Shown piece after piece: positions 8,667 through 17,842 of a DNA stretch of 64,000 bases. Every line of letters begins with the position of its first letter. Within the stretch, counting starts at the first letter, position 1. The notes beneath the pieces were generated by a model that had not been told where the DNA came from, ran no database searches, and saw nothing but the letters and a program-made list of their open reading frames with translations. A program made the position numbers and the translations under genes. The DNA lies in contig NZ_BQXM01000017.1 in assembly GCF_022836495.1 (NCBI RefSeq), forward strand, positions 1 through 64,000, written 5' to 3'. The stretch is from Desulforhabdus sp. TSK. GTDB lineage: Bacteria; Desulfobacterota; Syntrophobacteria; Syntrophobacterales; Syntrophobacteraceae.

Positions 8667-9953
8667 ATGGTTCTGGAACTGGGGCGCATACCCATTGAGG
8701 CCATCGAGTGGGGGGCGAAAACCCTCATCGAAGGGACGGTTCTCCACATCAACCGGCAGGAGCTTCTGGAAAGGGCGAGGCAGGGAGACTCCCGTATCAC
8801 GGGGGTGCAGGTGGACATCGCCCGGCCGGGGGAGAGTGTGCGGATCATTCCCGTGAAGGATGTCGTCGAGCCCCGGGTCAAGGTCCAGGGAAAGGGTGGG
8901 ATCTTTCCCGGCCTGGTTTCGGGCGTGGAAACGGTGGGGACGGGAAGGACCCATGTCCTCCAGGGATGCTCCGTCGTCACTGCTGGGCAGGTCGTGGGGT
9001 TCCAGGAAGGGATGATCGACATGACCGGTCCGGGTGCCCGCTATACTTCCTTTTCCAGGCTGCTGAACGTAGTCCTGGTGGTGGACGTTCAAGAAGGCAT
9101 CTCCCGGCACGACCACGAAGAAGCACTTCGGCTGGCGGGATTGCGCGCTGCCGCTTACCTGGGAGAAGCGGGCCGTCATGTTGATCCGGCCCGGGTGGAG
9201 CGTTTCGAGGTGCGCCGCCTTTTGGAAGCCAAGCCCCCCGCCACGGATCTTCCCCGGGTGGCTTATGTCTATATGCTCCTGAGCCAGGGCCTGCTGCATG
9301 ATACGTATCTTTACGGGCGCGATGTGAAGATGCTCCTTCCTACCCTCATCCTGCCCACCGAAGTCATGGACGGGGCCATTGTGAGCGGAAACTGCGTTTC
9401 AGCGTGCGATAAGAACACCACCTATCACCATCAGAACAATCCCATCATCCAGGAGCTCATGGCGAGGGACGGCATCGATCTGCAGTATGTCGGGACCGTG
9501 GTCACCAACGCCAATGTGACCCTCAGAGACAAGATGCGGTCTTCGGAATATGCCGTCAAACTATTGGAAATGCTTGGAGCCGACGGAGCGGTCCTCTCCA
9601 AGGAAGGTTTTGGCAATCCCGATGCGGATGCCATGATGACCTGTTCCAAATTGGAAGAGCGAGGCATTCGCACCGTTCTGCTCACCGACGAGTTTGCGGG
9701 AATCGATGGAGCGTCTCAGTCCCTTGCCGATACGACTCCCAGGGCCGATGCCGTCGTGAGTGTGGGAAACGCCAATGAACAGATCATCCTGCCACCCATG
9801 GGGAAGGTGATCGGCGATATCCGAGTCATTGAAAAAATGGCGGGAGGACAGTCCGGCTGTCTTGTCGAGGGTGAGATCCGAGCCGAGCTCCAGGTCGTCA
9901 TGGGAGCAACCAATGAACTGGGCTTCGAAACCTTGTACGCTCGGGGAGAATAG
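8667..9953 (+). CDS. grdE: glycine/sarcosine/betaine reductase component B, proprotein subunit (GrdE-like)
   Basis: A 428-residue homologue of GrdE/GrdG/GrdI, the proprotein subunit of the substrate-specific protein B of the clostridial glycine, sarcosine and betaine reductases. Residues 240-250 read SGNCVSACDKN, followed by TTYHHQNNP; Asn242-Cys243 is the family's self-cleavage site, giving two chains with a reactive group that helps activate the substrate amine. The ATG at 8667 with GGAAGGAGGG gives exactly the family length; the frame is open back to 8601. It is the first gene of grdE-grdB-grdC-grdA, 9 bases before grdB. Sequence alone does not tell glycine from sarcosine, betaine or another amine as substrate. 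Confidence 0.9.
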   Translation: MVLELGRIPIEAIEWGAKTLIEGTVLHINRQELLERARQGDSRITGVQVDIARPGESVRIIPVKDVVEPRVKVQGKGGIFPGLVSGVETVGTGRTHVLQGCSVVTAGQVVGFQEGMIDMTGPGARYTSFSRLLNVVLVVDVQEGISRHDHEEALRLAGLRAAAYLGEAGRHVDPARVERFEVRRLLEAKPPATDLPRVAYVYMLLSQGLLHDTYLYGRDVKMLLPTLILPTEVMDGAIVSGNCVSACDKNTTYHHQNNPIIQELMARDGIDLQYVGTVVTNANVTLRDKMRSSEYAVKLLEMLGADGAVLSKEGFGNPDADAMMTCSKLEERGIRTVLLTDEFAGIDGASQSLADTTPRADAVVSVGNANEQIILPPMGKVIGDIRVIEKMAGGQSGCLVEGEIRAELQVVMGATNELGFETLYARGE

Positions 9954-9962
9954 GGGGATTTC

Positions 9963-11270
9963 ATGGGAAAAAAGCTGAAGGCAATCCACTATCTCAATCA
10001 ATTTTTCGGGCAGATCGGGGGAGAAGACAAGGCCGATGTGGAGCCTCTGGTCAAAGCGGGTCCCATAGGTCCCGGCGTCCTTTTCCAGGAGCTCTTCGGT
10101 GGGGAAGTCGAGATCACGGCCACGGTCATCTGCGGGGACAATTATTTCGGAGAGCACATGGATGACGCAGCAGAAGCGGTGCTGGCGATCATCGAGGGTT
10201 ATCGCCCCGACGTGGTGGTGGCCGGCCCCGCCTTCAATGCGGGGAGGTATGGAATGGCCTGCGGTGCGGTATGTGCCGCTGTGGCGAAGCGGCTGGGGAT
10301 TCCTGTTGTGACGGGGATGTTTCCTGAAAATCCGGGCGTCGAATCTTACCGCAAAGATGTCACCATCGTGGAAACGAAGGCCACCACCGCCGGAATGCGG
10401 GACGCCGCCCAGCTCATGACCCGCCTTGCCCTCAAGCTTGCTCGAAAAGAATCGCTTGGGGCTCCCGGCGAGGAAGGATATCTGCCGAGGGGGATCCGCC
10501 GGAACACCTTTGCCTCGGAGACCGGTGCGGCGAGGGCTGTGGCGATGCTTCTGCGCAAGTTGAAAGGCGAGGACTATGTCACTGAATACCCCATGCCGGT
10601 TTTCGATCGCGTGGCCCCCCTGCCTCCTGTGGAGCGCATGTACGAGATCACCCTGGCCCTCATCACCAGCGGCGGGATTGTTCCCAAAGGCAATCCGGAC
10701 CGAGTGGAATCCTCCAGTGCGACGAAATACGGGAAGTATAACATCGGCGGCTTGAAGCGACTGTCACCCGAATCCCATGAAACGGCCCATGGGGGCTACG
10801 ACCCCACCTATGCCAACGAGGACCCTCACCGCGTGCTCCCCCTGGATGTGGTGAGAGACCTGGAGCAGGAGGGAGCCATCGGAAAACTTTATCCGTACTA
10901 CTATGCCACGGTGGGAAACGGCACATCGGTGGCCAGGGCCAGGGAGTTCGCCCGGGAAATCGCCAAAGACCTCGTGCGGGATGGTGTGGGGGCTGTCCTC
11001 ATCAGCTCCACCTGAGGGACCTGCACTCGTTGCGGCGCAACGATGGCCAAAGAAATTGAAAGAGCGGGCATCCCGGCGGTTCACATCTGCAGCATCGTTC
11101 CCATCTCCAGGACAGTGGGAGCAAACCGGATCGTGCCCGCCATCGCCATTCCCCATCCCTTGGGTGATCCCACCCGGACCCGAGATGAGGAGAAAACCCT
11201 GCGCAGAGCCCTGGTAGAAAAGGCGCTGCGTGCATTGGAAACCAAGATTGACGAGCAAACGGTTTTCTGA
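9963..11270 (+). CDS. grdB: selenoprotein GrdB-like, component B gamma subunit (in-frame UGA = Sec)
   Basis: A 435-residue selenoprotein when the TGA at 11013-11015 is read as selenocysteine (codon 351). The reading frame continues without break to 11270 through STUGTCTRCGATM, the conserved Sec motif of GrdB/GrdF/GrdH with its trailing Cys pair. Simple ORF calling would split the gene at 11015. A hairpin 12 bases after the UGA (11028-11042) fits a bacterial SECIS. The N-terminal half contains GEHMDDAAEAVLAIIEGYRPDVVVAGPAFNAG (residues shown here in parts only by position about 60-95), typical of the family. With GrdE it forms protein B, which binds the amine substrate and passes a carboxymethyl group to the Sec of GrdA. 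Confidence 0.92.
11028..11042 (+). promoter_or_regulatory. SECIS-like hairpin in grdB
   Basis: A perfect 6-bp stem CGTTGC/GCAACG closes a GGC loop, starting 12 bases after the UGA codon. Bacterial SECIS elements are small hairpins at about this distance inside the coding region and are read by SelB. Position and shape fit; the specific SelB contacts cannot be checked by eye. Confidence 0.65.
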
Positions 11271-11280
11271 GAGGAGTGTC

Positions 11281-12726
11281 ATGCCTGATCCCATCATTAA
11301 AACATGTTCCTATATTTTGGCTCATGCTCCGAATTTCGTCCGGTATGGATCCAAGCCGATGCGGGAGATCGCAGACGATCCGGATGCCGTCTTGCCGAGT
11401 ATCGAAAGCCACCTCAGGACCTTCCAGGAGGCCGTTGCCTATGCTCCCAACCAGGTCTACATCGGCAATCTCCACCCAGACCGGTTGAACGACATGGAGC
11501 AGCCGTGGTACGGCCACCCTCTCGAAGGTGCTTCCCGCTGCGGACCCTATGGTGAGAGCATGCCGGAAGATGAGCTCCTGGCTTTGATGAAGCTCGCGGA
11601 CGATTTCGACCTCGTGTGGCTCGACAAGGAGACGGCGCCGATCTTGAGTGGAGCTTTACGGTCAAATCCGCTCTGGAAGGATTCCGACCTGAAAAAAGTC
11701 GATGCCGGAATGGAACGGGGGCGGATCGACGAGCGCATTCAGCATCATGGATCGCTTCCCCTCTATCGCGACGGCCGGGTGGTGGGCTGCGTCCACAGGC
11801 ACCACGAGCAGGACGATACCCTCAAGGCCCACGTCCTGATGGAAAATCTTCTGGCCAAAACTTCGGGTGCTCTCGCTTTGACGCATCTCCTGAACAATGC
11901 AAAGCTGCGGCCGGACGAGATCGATTTCATCCTCAATTGTTCCGAGGAAGCGGTCGGCGACCGATACAACCGTGGGGGCGGAGGACTGGCCAAAGCCATT
12001 GGGGAGATGTGCGGCTGTGCTCACGCGACGGGCTGTGATATCAAAGCTTTTTGTGTGGGGCCCCTGTATGCCATTCTCCATGCCGCGGCCCTGGTCAAGG
12101 CAGGGTTGTTCCAAAGAGTGGCCGTGGTGGGCGGGGGATCCATGGCCAAATTGGGGATGAAATTCAAGGGACATGTTTCCAAGGGGATGCCCATCCTGGA
12201 GGATGTGCTGGGGGGACTCGCTTTTCTGGTGACCGGGAACGATGGGGAGAGCCCCATTATCCGCCTGGACAGTATTGGCAGGCATGACATCGGTTCCGGC
12301 TCTTCTCAACAGAGCATCATGGAATCCCTCGTCCTGAAACCCCTGGATAAGTTGGGAAAGAAGGTCACGGAAGTCGATAAGTACGCAACGGAGCTCCAGA
12401 ACCCGGAAGTCACCGTGCCGGCGGGGAGCGGCAATGTGCCGCTGACTAATTACCGGATGATCGGAGCCCTGGGCGTATTGCGAAAAGAGCTCAAGCGGGA
12501 AGAGATCGACCGGTTTGTAATGGATCACGGCATGCCCGGGTTTTCCCCCACCCAGGGGCACATCCCGGCGGCGGTTCCCTTCCTGGGCCATGCCATTGAC
12601 GCCATAAGGAAAGGGGAAATGGAGAATGCCATGTTCATCGCTCGCGGCAGCCTCTTTCTCGGCAGGATGACCCAGCTTTCGGATGGATTGTCTTTTTTGC
12701 TCGAAAAGAATCCCGGCAAGGCTTGA
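11281..12726 (+). CDS. grdC: glycine reductase component C beta subunit (GrdC-like)
   Basis: A 481-residue GrdC homologue, a thiolase-fold (FabH-like) subunit of protein C, which in clostridia releases the two-carbon unit from selenoprotein A as an acetyl thioester. Conserved stretches include [18 protein letters not shown] and a Cys-rich [20 protein letters not shown]. Later motifs [16 protein letters not shown] and [19 protein letters not shown] are also typical. The ATG at 11281 has a GAGAGGAG site 11 bases after the grdB stop. In clostridial operons grdD, a PlsX-like phosphate acyltransferase subunit, normally follows. Here grdA follows after 50 bases and no grdD is in the window, so acetyl-phosphate formation is uncertain. 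Confidence 0.9.
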   Translation: MPDPIIKTCSYILAHAPNFVRYGSKPMREIADDPDAVLPSIESHLRTFQEAVAYAPNQVYIGNLHPDRLNDMEQPWYGHPLEGASRCGPYGESMPEDELLALMKLADDFDLVWLDKETAPILSGALRSNPLWKDSDLKKVDAGMERGRIDERIQHHGSLPLYRDGRVVGCVHRHHEQDDTLKAHVLMENLLAKTSGALALTHLLNNAKLRPDEIDFILNCSEEAVGDRYNRGGGGLAKAIGEMCGCAHATGCDIKAFCVGPLYAILHAAALVKAGLFQRVAVVGGGSMAKLGMKFKGHVSKGMPILEDVLGGLAFLVTGNDGESPIIRLDSIGRHDIGSGSSQQSIMESLVLKPLDKLGKKVTEVDKYATELQNPEVTVPAGSGNVPLTNYRMIGALGVLRKELKREEIDRFVMDHGMPGFSPTQGHIPAAVPFLGHAIDAIRKGEMENAMFIARGSLFLGRMTQLSDGLSFLLEKNPGKA

Positions 12727-12776
12727 ACGACCGGGAAGCCTTGAACCAAACTCGCAAAGAGAAGAGGATGACTGCG

Positions 12777-13241
12777 ATGCTCAAAGGGAAAAAAGTGATC
12801 ATTTTCGGAGACCGGGACGGGGTGCCGGCCCCGGCCATTGAAAAGTGCGTGACAGCGGCCGGCGCGGAGGTGGTTTTCGCCGCGACGGAATGCTTCGTCT
12901 GAACGGCGGCGGGCGCGGTGGACATGGAAAAGCAGACCATCATCAAGAAACTGGTGGATGAGAGAGGCGTCGAAGATTTGGTGGTGGTCATCGGGGCGGT
13001 CGATCCGGAAGTGGCTCAGGTCACGGCGGAGACCGTCACCCTGGGAGATCCCAGTTTCGCAGGTCCACTGGCAGGAGTCTCGTTGAGACTTCCCGTGTAT
13101 CATATCCTGGAATCCGAAGTGAAAAACGACATCCCTCAAGATGTCTATGAAGAGCAGGCCGGGTTTATGGAAATAGTGGCCGACACTGAGACAATCAGCA
13201 GGAAGTTCAAGGAAATCAGGGAAAAGATCACTCAGGTTTGA
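12777..13241 (+). CDS. grdA: selenoprotein A of glycine reductase (GrdA), in-frame UGA = Sec
   Basis: A 154-residue GrdA when the TGA at 12900-12902 is read as selenocysteine (codon 42). The redox motif is CFVU at residues 39-42, followed by TAAGAVDME, as in known GrdA proteins. The N-terminal [16 protein letters not shown] is equally typical. The frame is continuous to 13241 and the length matches the family (about 157). GrdA carries the carboxymethyl-selenoether intermediate between protein B and protein C. The ATG at 12777 has AAGAGG nine bases upstream; an in-frame ATG at 12768 is a possible alternative. The end overlaps the convergent histidine kinase gene by 14 bases. selA-D genes must lie elsewhere. 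Confidence 0.92.
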
Positions 13242-14799
13242 AGGATGGGACGGCGTTTTCCCGGGCCGCCGGCAGCACGAGTCGAAAGAGGGTTCCCGGC
13301 ACGGTCGTATTGTCGGGCATCCTCACCGGGCTTTCAACCTCGATGACGCCGTCATGCTCCTGGATGATCCCGTAAGAGACCGACAACCCCAGGCCCGTGC
13401 CCTTGCCCACGGGCTTGGTGGTGAAGAAGGGGTCAAAGATCCTGGCTTTGACCTTTTCAGGTATGCCCTTGCCGGTATCCCGGACTTCGATGAGGACCCT
13501 GGAGCGCCGTGCATCATAGCGGGTTGTGAAGTAGAGATCGCCTCCCTTCTGGGATTCCATGGCTTGCTGGGCGTTATTGACGAGATTCATGACGACCTGC
13601 CGCAGCTTTTCGGCATCGCCGGTGATCGTCGGGATTCCCTCGGCCAGTTCCAGGTGCACGTCGATATGGTTGAGGTTCAAATTGTGTCCCGTGACGGCCA
13701 CCACATCCGAAACAATCTCGTTGGGGTCGAGGTTTTCCCTGACGCTGCCCGACTGCCGTGAATACTTCAGCAGATCGGCGACAATCTTGCGGCTTGCTTT
13801 CGTCTGCCTCTCGATCACCTGCAGATTCTGGTAGATTTCAGAATCAGGCTCGAAGTCATCCATCATCAACTGAGCATATCCCAGGATGACTCCCAGGGGC
13901 GTATTGATCTCATGGGCGACCCCCGCCGCCATCTGCCCCACCGAAGCCATTTTCTCACTGGATACGAGCTGCTCCATCATGGTCTTCAGACGGGTGAGAT
14001 CCTTGGCAATTCCTTCGGAGCCGATCACGGCTCCCTTTTCGTCATAGAGGGCGGTGGCGGAGAGCAGCACGTCGATGACCGACCCATCTTTCTTGGCAAA
14101 TTCAGCCTCGAAATCAATGAGATAGCCGTCTCTCTCCAATATGGACGCATAAGTGGCGACATCGCCTTCATTTTTGAAGATCCGTGTGAGGGAGAGCGCG
14201 GCAATCTCCTCGTGGGTATAGCCGAGCATCTCCCAGCCTGACGGGTTCATCTCCACAATGGCATGATAGGTGTCGGCAAAGAAGACCATGTCTTTCGATG
14301 CCGTGAAGAGGTGCCGGAATTTTTTCTCAGATTCGGAAAGTTCCGCTGTACGCTCCTCGACCTTTTCCTCCAAATGGAGATTGAGCTCCTTCAACGCACG
14401 GGCAGCCCGGGCCAGCCGTATCTTCGACTGCTGCAGCTTGGCCGCTTTCTGCTCCACAGCCTCGTAGGCCTGGACTCCCTGGTGATAAAAAATCATCACC
14501 GCAGACACGGAAATCATGCACAGGGTATTGAACCCTCCCGAATAGGGGGCGAAGACCTTCCAGAGGTCGCGGTTGCCGAGGACGTAAAGGATATTCTTGA
14601 GAAGGTGGCCGGCCGCCCTGGAAATGCAGAAGGCAGCGATGGCCAGGGTGACATAGAACAGGTAACTCCAGAGGAAGTTGTCCGGCTGCTTCCTGGTGAG
14701 TTTATAAGCGTAGTAGGCCGCGAGAAAGGAAAAGACAATGTTGGCCATCGAACCGATCATGTCGATGGCGATGGTGGGGAGGAGGGGGATGCTGTTCAT
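13228..14799 (-). CDS. PAS sensor histidine kinase with membrane sensor domain
   Basis: A 523-residue kinase. The N-terminal 115 residues contain about four hydrophobic segments with histidines in or near them ([15 protein letters not shown]). A coiled stretch follows (about 118-155), then PAS (about 160-275), HisKA with H-box [18 protein letters not shown], and a complete HATPase domain ([26 protein letters not shown]). No receiver or regulator gene is adjacent. The start codon overlaps the stop of the upstream 170-residue membrane protein (ATGA), so the two are translationally coupled and may form one sensor. The signal is unknown; the paired histidine-bearing membrane segments could suggest haem or metal sensing, which is only inference. 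Confidence 0.88.
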   Translation of the reverse strand: MNSIPLLPTIAIDMIGSMANIVFSFLAAYYAYKLTRKQPDNFLWSYLFYVTLAIAAFCISRAAGHLLKNILYVLGNRDLWKVFAPYSGGFNTLCMISVSAVMIFYHQGVQAYEAVEQKAAKLQQSKIRLARAARALKELNLHLEEKVEERTAELSESEKKFRHLFTASKDMVFFADTYHAIVEMNPSGWEMLGYTHEEIAALSLTRIFKNEGDVATYASILERDGYLIDFEAEFAKKDGSVIDVLLSATALYDEKGAVIGSEGIAKDLTRLKTMMEQLVSSEKMASVGQMAAGVAHEINTPLGVILGYAQLMMDDFEPDSEIYQNLQVIERQTKASRKIVADLLKYSRQSGSVRENLDPNEIVSDVVAVTGHNLNLNHIDVHLELAEGIPTITGDAEKLRQVVMNLVNNAQQAMESQKGGDLYFTTRYDARRSRVLIEVRDTGKGIPEKVKARIFDPFFTTKPVGKGTGLGLSVSYGIIQEHDGVIEVESPVRMPDNTTVPGTLFRLVLPAARENAVPSFKPE

Positions 14800-15308
14800 T
14801 TTTTCCTCCCGGTGGGCTCGTTTTCAATGGATTTGTAGAACGAGCGCATGGCGAGGAAGAGCAGGAGCAGGCCCGGGACAATCACCAGGTGATCCATCTT
14901 GGTCAGATAGTAGATGACCTTCTGGAGGGAGAGGGGGCCGAGGAGGCGCATCCGGAGGTAGTCTTCACTGTGGGCGAATTGATCGGGCGTGATGAGGACC
15001 TCGGCCTGATGGCCGATGAACGCCACCAGGTTCCAGAGAACCATGACTCCACAGAAAAACTGCAGAAAAAGCCAACCTTTGCCGCTGAAGCCGGTGCGGC
15101 GAATATCCAGGAAAAAATAGCCGAGGGCGAAAATGAAATGGAGGTGCGCCATCTGATGGACATAAAGCCCTTCGGGCTCGCCATGCACCTGCAGGGCGAG
15201 GGCCTCACCGGGAAAGCACAGCAAAAGGGCGATGGGCAGCATCCATGGCAGGGCAGGCTGTCGTCGGTTTTCCGCAGGTTGGCGGGCTGACACCGTGGGA
15301 AGTTTCAT
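14796..15308 (-). CDS. small His-containing membrane protein coupled to histidine kinase
   Basis: A 170-residue protein of unrecognised family. A signal-peptide-like segment ending GEALA (residues about 20-37) is followed by three hydrophobic segments. Histidines cluster at YVHQMAHLHF and also occur in FIGHQAE, FAHSEDY and TKMDHLVIV, near membrane boundaries. The start at 15308 is used because the upstream frame to 15479 overlaps the amidohydrolase gene; the amidohydrolase stop is 34 bases away. Its stop overlaps the start of the kinase by four bases. Co-expression with the kinase suggests an accessory sensor or ligand-binding subunit. Confidence 0.65.
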   Translation of the reverse strand: MKLPTVSARQPAENRRQPALPWMLPIALLLCFPGEALALQVHGEPEGLYVHQMAHLHFIFALGYFFLDIRRTGFSGKGWLFLQFFCGVMVLWNLVAFIGHQAEVLITPDQFAHSEDYLRMRLLGPLSLQKVIYYLTKMDHLVIVPGLLLLFLAMRSFYKSIENEPTGRKK

Positions 15309-15342
15309 GATCGTGCGTCCGAAGCCCGTGAAGGGCCGTGGC

Positions 15343-16200
15343 TCAGTCCCCGAAGGCCTTTCCCAGGAAACGACGGGGGTTTTGGGATAAAACGAGCCTC
15401 TCCACTTCCCGGGGAAGCTCGAGCTCTTCGACAACCCGAATGTACTCCACGATGGTCTCGGCTTCGTAAAGAAATGCATCCGAACCGAAGCAGACCTGTT
15501 CGGGGTAATGCAGGATGAATTCCCGGTAGCCTTTGGGCGATTTCCGAATGTAGGGAAGCATGGAGGCCAGGTCGGTGAAGACGTTGGGGTACCGGTCCAG
15601 GAGCTTGCCCAGTCCCTTGCGGCTGATCCCGAAATGAGGGAAGTCTACCCGAACGTTCGGGAAGTCTTTCAGCAGGGCTGAGGCCACGTCGGCGTAATGC
15701 TGCACATCCATGTGGTAAACCAGGGGCAGGTGGTGTGTCTCTGCGTAACCGAAGATCTCCCATTCGCGCTCGTGATAGGCTTTCAGGGAGATTCCGAGGG
15801 CTTCGGGAACGCTCTGCAGCTTCATGTCGTTGGCGTCGTCGGCGAGGTAAATCCCCTTGAGTCCCCGAAAACCCCGCTCCATGTAGTCCGAGAGGCGGGT
15901 CTTCACGTCGCCGCCCCAGAGGTGACGGGTGTCGACAAAGGGCAAAAGTGTCGGCCTGTGCTCCCGGGCGAGGGTCAGGAGGTTATCCACTTCATGGAAA
16001 AGGGGATCTCCCCGATTGTCCACGTACCGTGGGATCAACCCCCACATCTGCTCCGCGTCGAGCTTCGTGTTGACGAGCCCGACCACGACCATCCGGATGA
16101 GCCCCTCAGCCATGGCCGCGGCGAGTCCCTCTCGGACGCGGTCGGTATGTTTGGGTGATGTGAAGCAGTGAGTATGAACATCGATGACTTCGCGGGGCAT
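15343..16200 (-). CDS. amidohydrolase-2 family metal-dependent hydrolase
   Basis: A 285-residue TIM-barrel hydrolase of the amidohydrolase-2 group, the superfamily of decarboxylases such as ACMSD. Metal-site motifs visible are the N-terminal DVHTHCF (residues about 7-13), YHMDVQH in the middle, DFPHFGIS, and GSDAF near the C terminus. The ATG at 16200 follows AAAGGA and places HTH close to the N terminus as usual. The enzyme could hydrolyse or decarboxylate a ring or cyclic acid, but the substrate is not identifiable. It heads a likely operon with the small membrane protein and histidine kinase, and lies 114 bases downstream of the IclR gene on the same strand. Confidence 0.82.
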   Translation of the reverse strand: MPREVIDVHTHCFTSPKHTDRVREGLAAAMAEGLIRMVVVGLVNTKLDAEQMWGLIPRYVDNRGDPLFHEVDNLLTLAREHRPTLLPFVDTRHLWGGDVKTRLSDYMERGFRGLKGIYLADDANDMKLQSVPEALGISLKAYHEREWEIFGYAETHHLPLVYHMDVQHYADVASALLKDFPNVRVDFPHFGISRKGLGKLLDRYPNVFTDLASMLPYIRKSPKGYREFILHYPEQVCFGSDAFLYEAETIVEYIRVVEELELPREVERLVLSQNPRRFLGKAFGD

Positions 16201-16314
16201 TCCCGTTCCTTTCCATGCATGCTTGGGCGCCGCAATCGAGAGCTTGCTGCAGGGCGTTGCAACACGCATCCCGGCTGCAGTCTTTTTGTGGATGACGGAT
16301 CAAAAAACTGTTCC

Positions 16315-17214
16315 TCAGGGACTGGCGGATGACAACGCGTTTCCATCTTTCCCCGGTGGAACATACTGCAGGTCTTCGGGCTTTGGCTCCGTGGATCTCG
16401 ATCTGCTCTCCATGGCCTCTTTCAGTCGCAATCTCAGGTCCTTGGCTGCGATTGTGGCAATTTCAGCGATTTGGCTGAATTTTTCGGAGCTCATGTCGCT
16501 CGATATTCCCACGACCCAGATGGCCAGAGGCAGCCCTCGCTTATTGTTCACCGCCACTGCAACTGCCCAAACTCCTGAAATGTACTCTTCATCATCCGTG
16601 GCATACCCCTGGGCACGAATCTGCTCCAATTCGGCAAGATAATTCTCAACATCCGTGATGGTTTTGGAGGTGAAGCGAGGGAGCCCCTTTTCACTGACAA
16701 GCTGAAGTATAGACTCTTGCGTCTCCTGGGCCAAAATCACTTTCCAGACCGCACCGGCAAACAGAGGCAGGGTTGTTCCCATCGGTGCTGAAATTTTTAA
16801 AGACTCCACAGCTTCTGCCGAGGCAGTGATCATGACGCGCGTCCGGATGCGAGCCCCCAAGAAAACGGTTGCGCCCGTCCGATCGCGGATCTCGTTGAGG
16901 ATGGGCTGAGCGAGCCTGTTGACCTTCCCGTACCTCCAATCGGCGAAAGCCAAATCCGCGACCGTCGGGCCAAGAAAAAGCTCATGGGCATCATCGCCCA
17001 GGATGAGGGCCTTTTCCCGCAACAGTGCGTGAACCAGACCGTGAGTAGTGCTCCTGCTGTATCCCAGCCGATCGGCGAGCTCGACGAGCCGCAAACCGTG
17101 CGGGGCCTCCGCGACTGTCCGCAGGAGCTGGAACGCTTTGTGAACTGCCGGAGCTTGATATCCGTTTTGCTGAGAAATGCGGTCTTGTTTGGGCATTAGC
17201 GTATTACCTACCAT
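16315..17214 (-). CDS. IclR-family transcriptional regulator
   Basis: A 299-residue IclR regulator. A winged helix-turn-helix lies at residues about 20-75 (AVHKAFQLLRTVAEAPHGLRL, with RSTTHGLVHALL as the recognition helix region; quoted in parts). It is followed by the ligand-binding IclR domain (about 95-265), with an extra C-terminal tail of about 35 residues. IclR proteins often control aromatic or short-chain acid catabolism, and the gene is divergent from the molybdenum hydroxylase operon, its likely target. The start at 17214 has a weak site; ATG at 17196 is an alternative. A perfect 14-bp palindrome lies upstream at 17324-17337. Confidence 0.88.
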   Translation of the reverse strand: MVGNTLMPKQDRISQQNGYQAPAVHKAFQLLRTVAEAPHGLRLVELADRLGYSRSTTHGLVHALLREKALILGDDAHELFLGPTVADLAFADWRYGKVNRLAQPILNEIRDRTGATVFLGARIRTRVMITASAEAVESLKISAPMGTTLPLFAGAVWKVILAQETQESILQLVSEKGLPRFTSKTITDVENYLAELEQIRAQGYATDDEEYISGVWAVAVAVNNKRGLPLAIWVVGISSDMSSEKFSQIAEIATIAAKDLRLRLKEAMESRSRSTEPKPEDLQYVPPGKDGNALSSASP

Positions 17215-17323
17215 TGCTCGTTGTGAGGGGCTTCACTTTTCAAAAATTCAGTATAGCGAAAAAATGGGATGGAGGGATACAAAAAACAACCCCGGCCGTG
17301 GCTCTTTGATCCAACGAATTCCC

Positions 17324-17337
17324 GGTAAAATTTTACC
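17324..17337. promoter_or_regulatory. palindromic operator candidate
   Basis: GGTAAAATTTTACC is a perfect 14-bp palindrome in the iclR-hydroxylase intergenic region, about 110 bases upstream of iclR. A partial repeat GGGGTAAAAAGG follows at about 17347. IclR proteins bind palindromes of this size, so it is a candidate autoregulatory operator. Confidence 0.45.
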
Positions 17338-17523
17338 ACTCATCATGGGGTAAAAAGGAACCGTCTGAAGCCTCTGTCATTTGCTATCTGCCATGCATCT
17401 TCTGGAATTCAAAATATTTATTAATATAAATCAATATGATAGAATCTGATTCAGCTCAGAGGGCTTCCATGTGGATACGATGCTTAATATATGCTTTTAA
17501 ATACATAATGCAAACCTTTTTTG

Positions 17524-17553
17524 TTGACAATAATCTTCGGTTACGAATAGAAT
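17524..17553 (+). promoter_or_regulatory. sigma70-type promoter candidate for hydroxylase operon
   Basis: TTGACA (17524-17529) and TAGAAT (17548-17553) are separated by 18 bases inside an AT-rich region and point towards the molybdenum hydroxylase genes. The leader would be about 280 bases long. Confidence 0.5.
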
Positions 17554-17842
17554 CAAAGCGAATCTCGATTCAATTCAGTGAATTTATTGCATGACGGTTC
17601 ATACACATGAAAAAGGTTGCCGGTACCTCCGCCAATTTGGGAAGATCGAGTGCGCATGCCCTCGTGGAAAGCCGCTGCCAATGAGCCCGGTTCTTTTTCT
17701 GCCACTCCAAGCCTCCTGTTTCTCATTGCCGTTCCATCACGCAACCCTGCATGCGTGGCCTGCTGCGCCATTCCCCGGAGATTTTGTTGAAATGTAAAGT
17801 TTCTATCAAACCTTTACTTTATCACGTGAAAGGAGAAACACA

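Larger units (their letters stand above)
17215..17842. promoter_or_regulatory. divergent control region, iclR / molybdenum hydroxylase
   Basis: These 628 bases hold no convincing gene. They contain a perfect palindrome at 17324-17337, a related half-site near 17349, a strongly AT-rich block at about 17410-17530, and a sigma70-like promoter at 17524-17553 reading towards the hydroxylase operon. Short frames at 17553-17797 on either strand have no supporting features. Confidence 0.55.

Noticed and set aside
11013-11015. grdB as two broken genes or a pseudogene
   Set aside because: The sequence on both sides of the TGA is conserved GrdB in one frame, with the known Sec context and a SECIS-like hairpin.
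12768-12917. grdA as a truncated gene beginning at 12918
   Set aside because: The preceding 47 codons encode the conserved GrdA N terminus and CFVU motif, with TGA as Sec.
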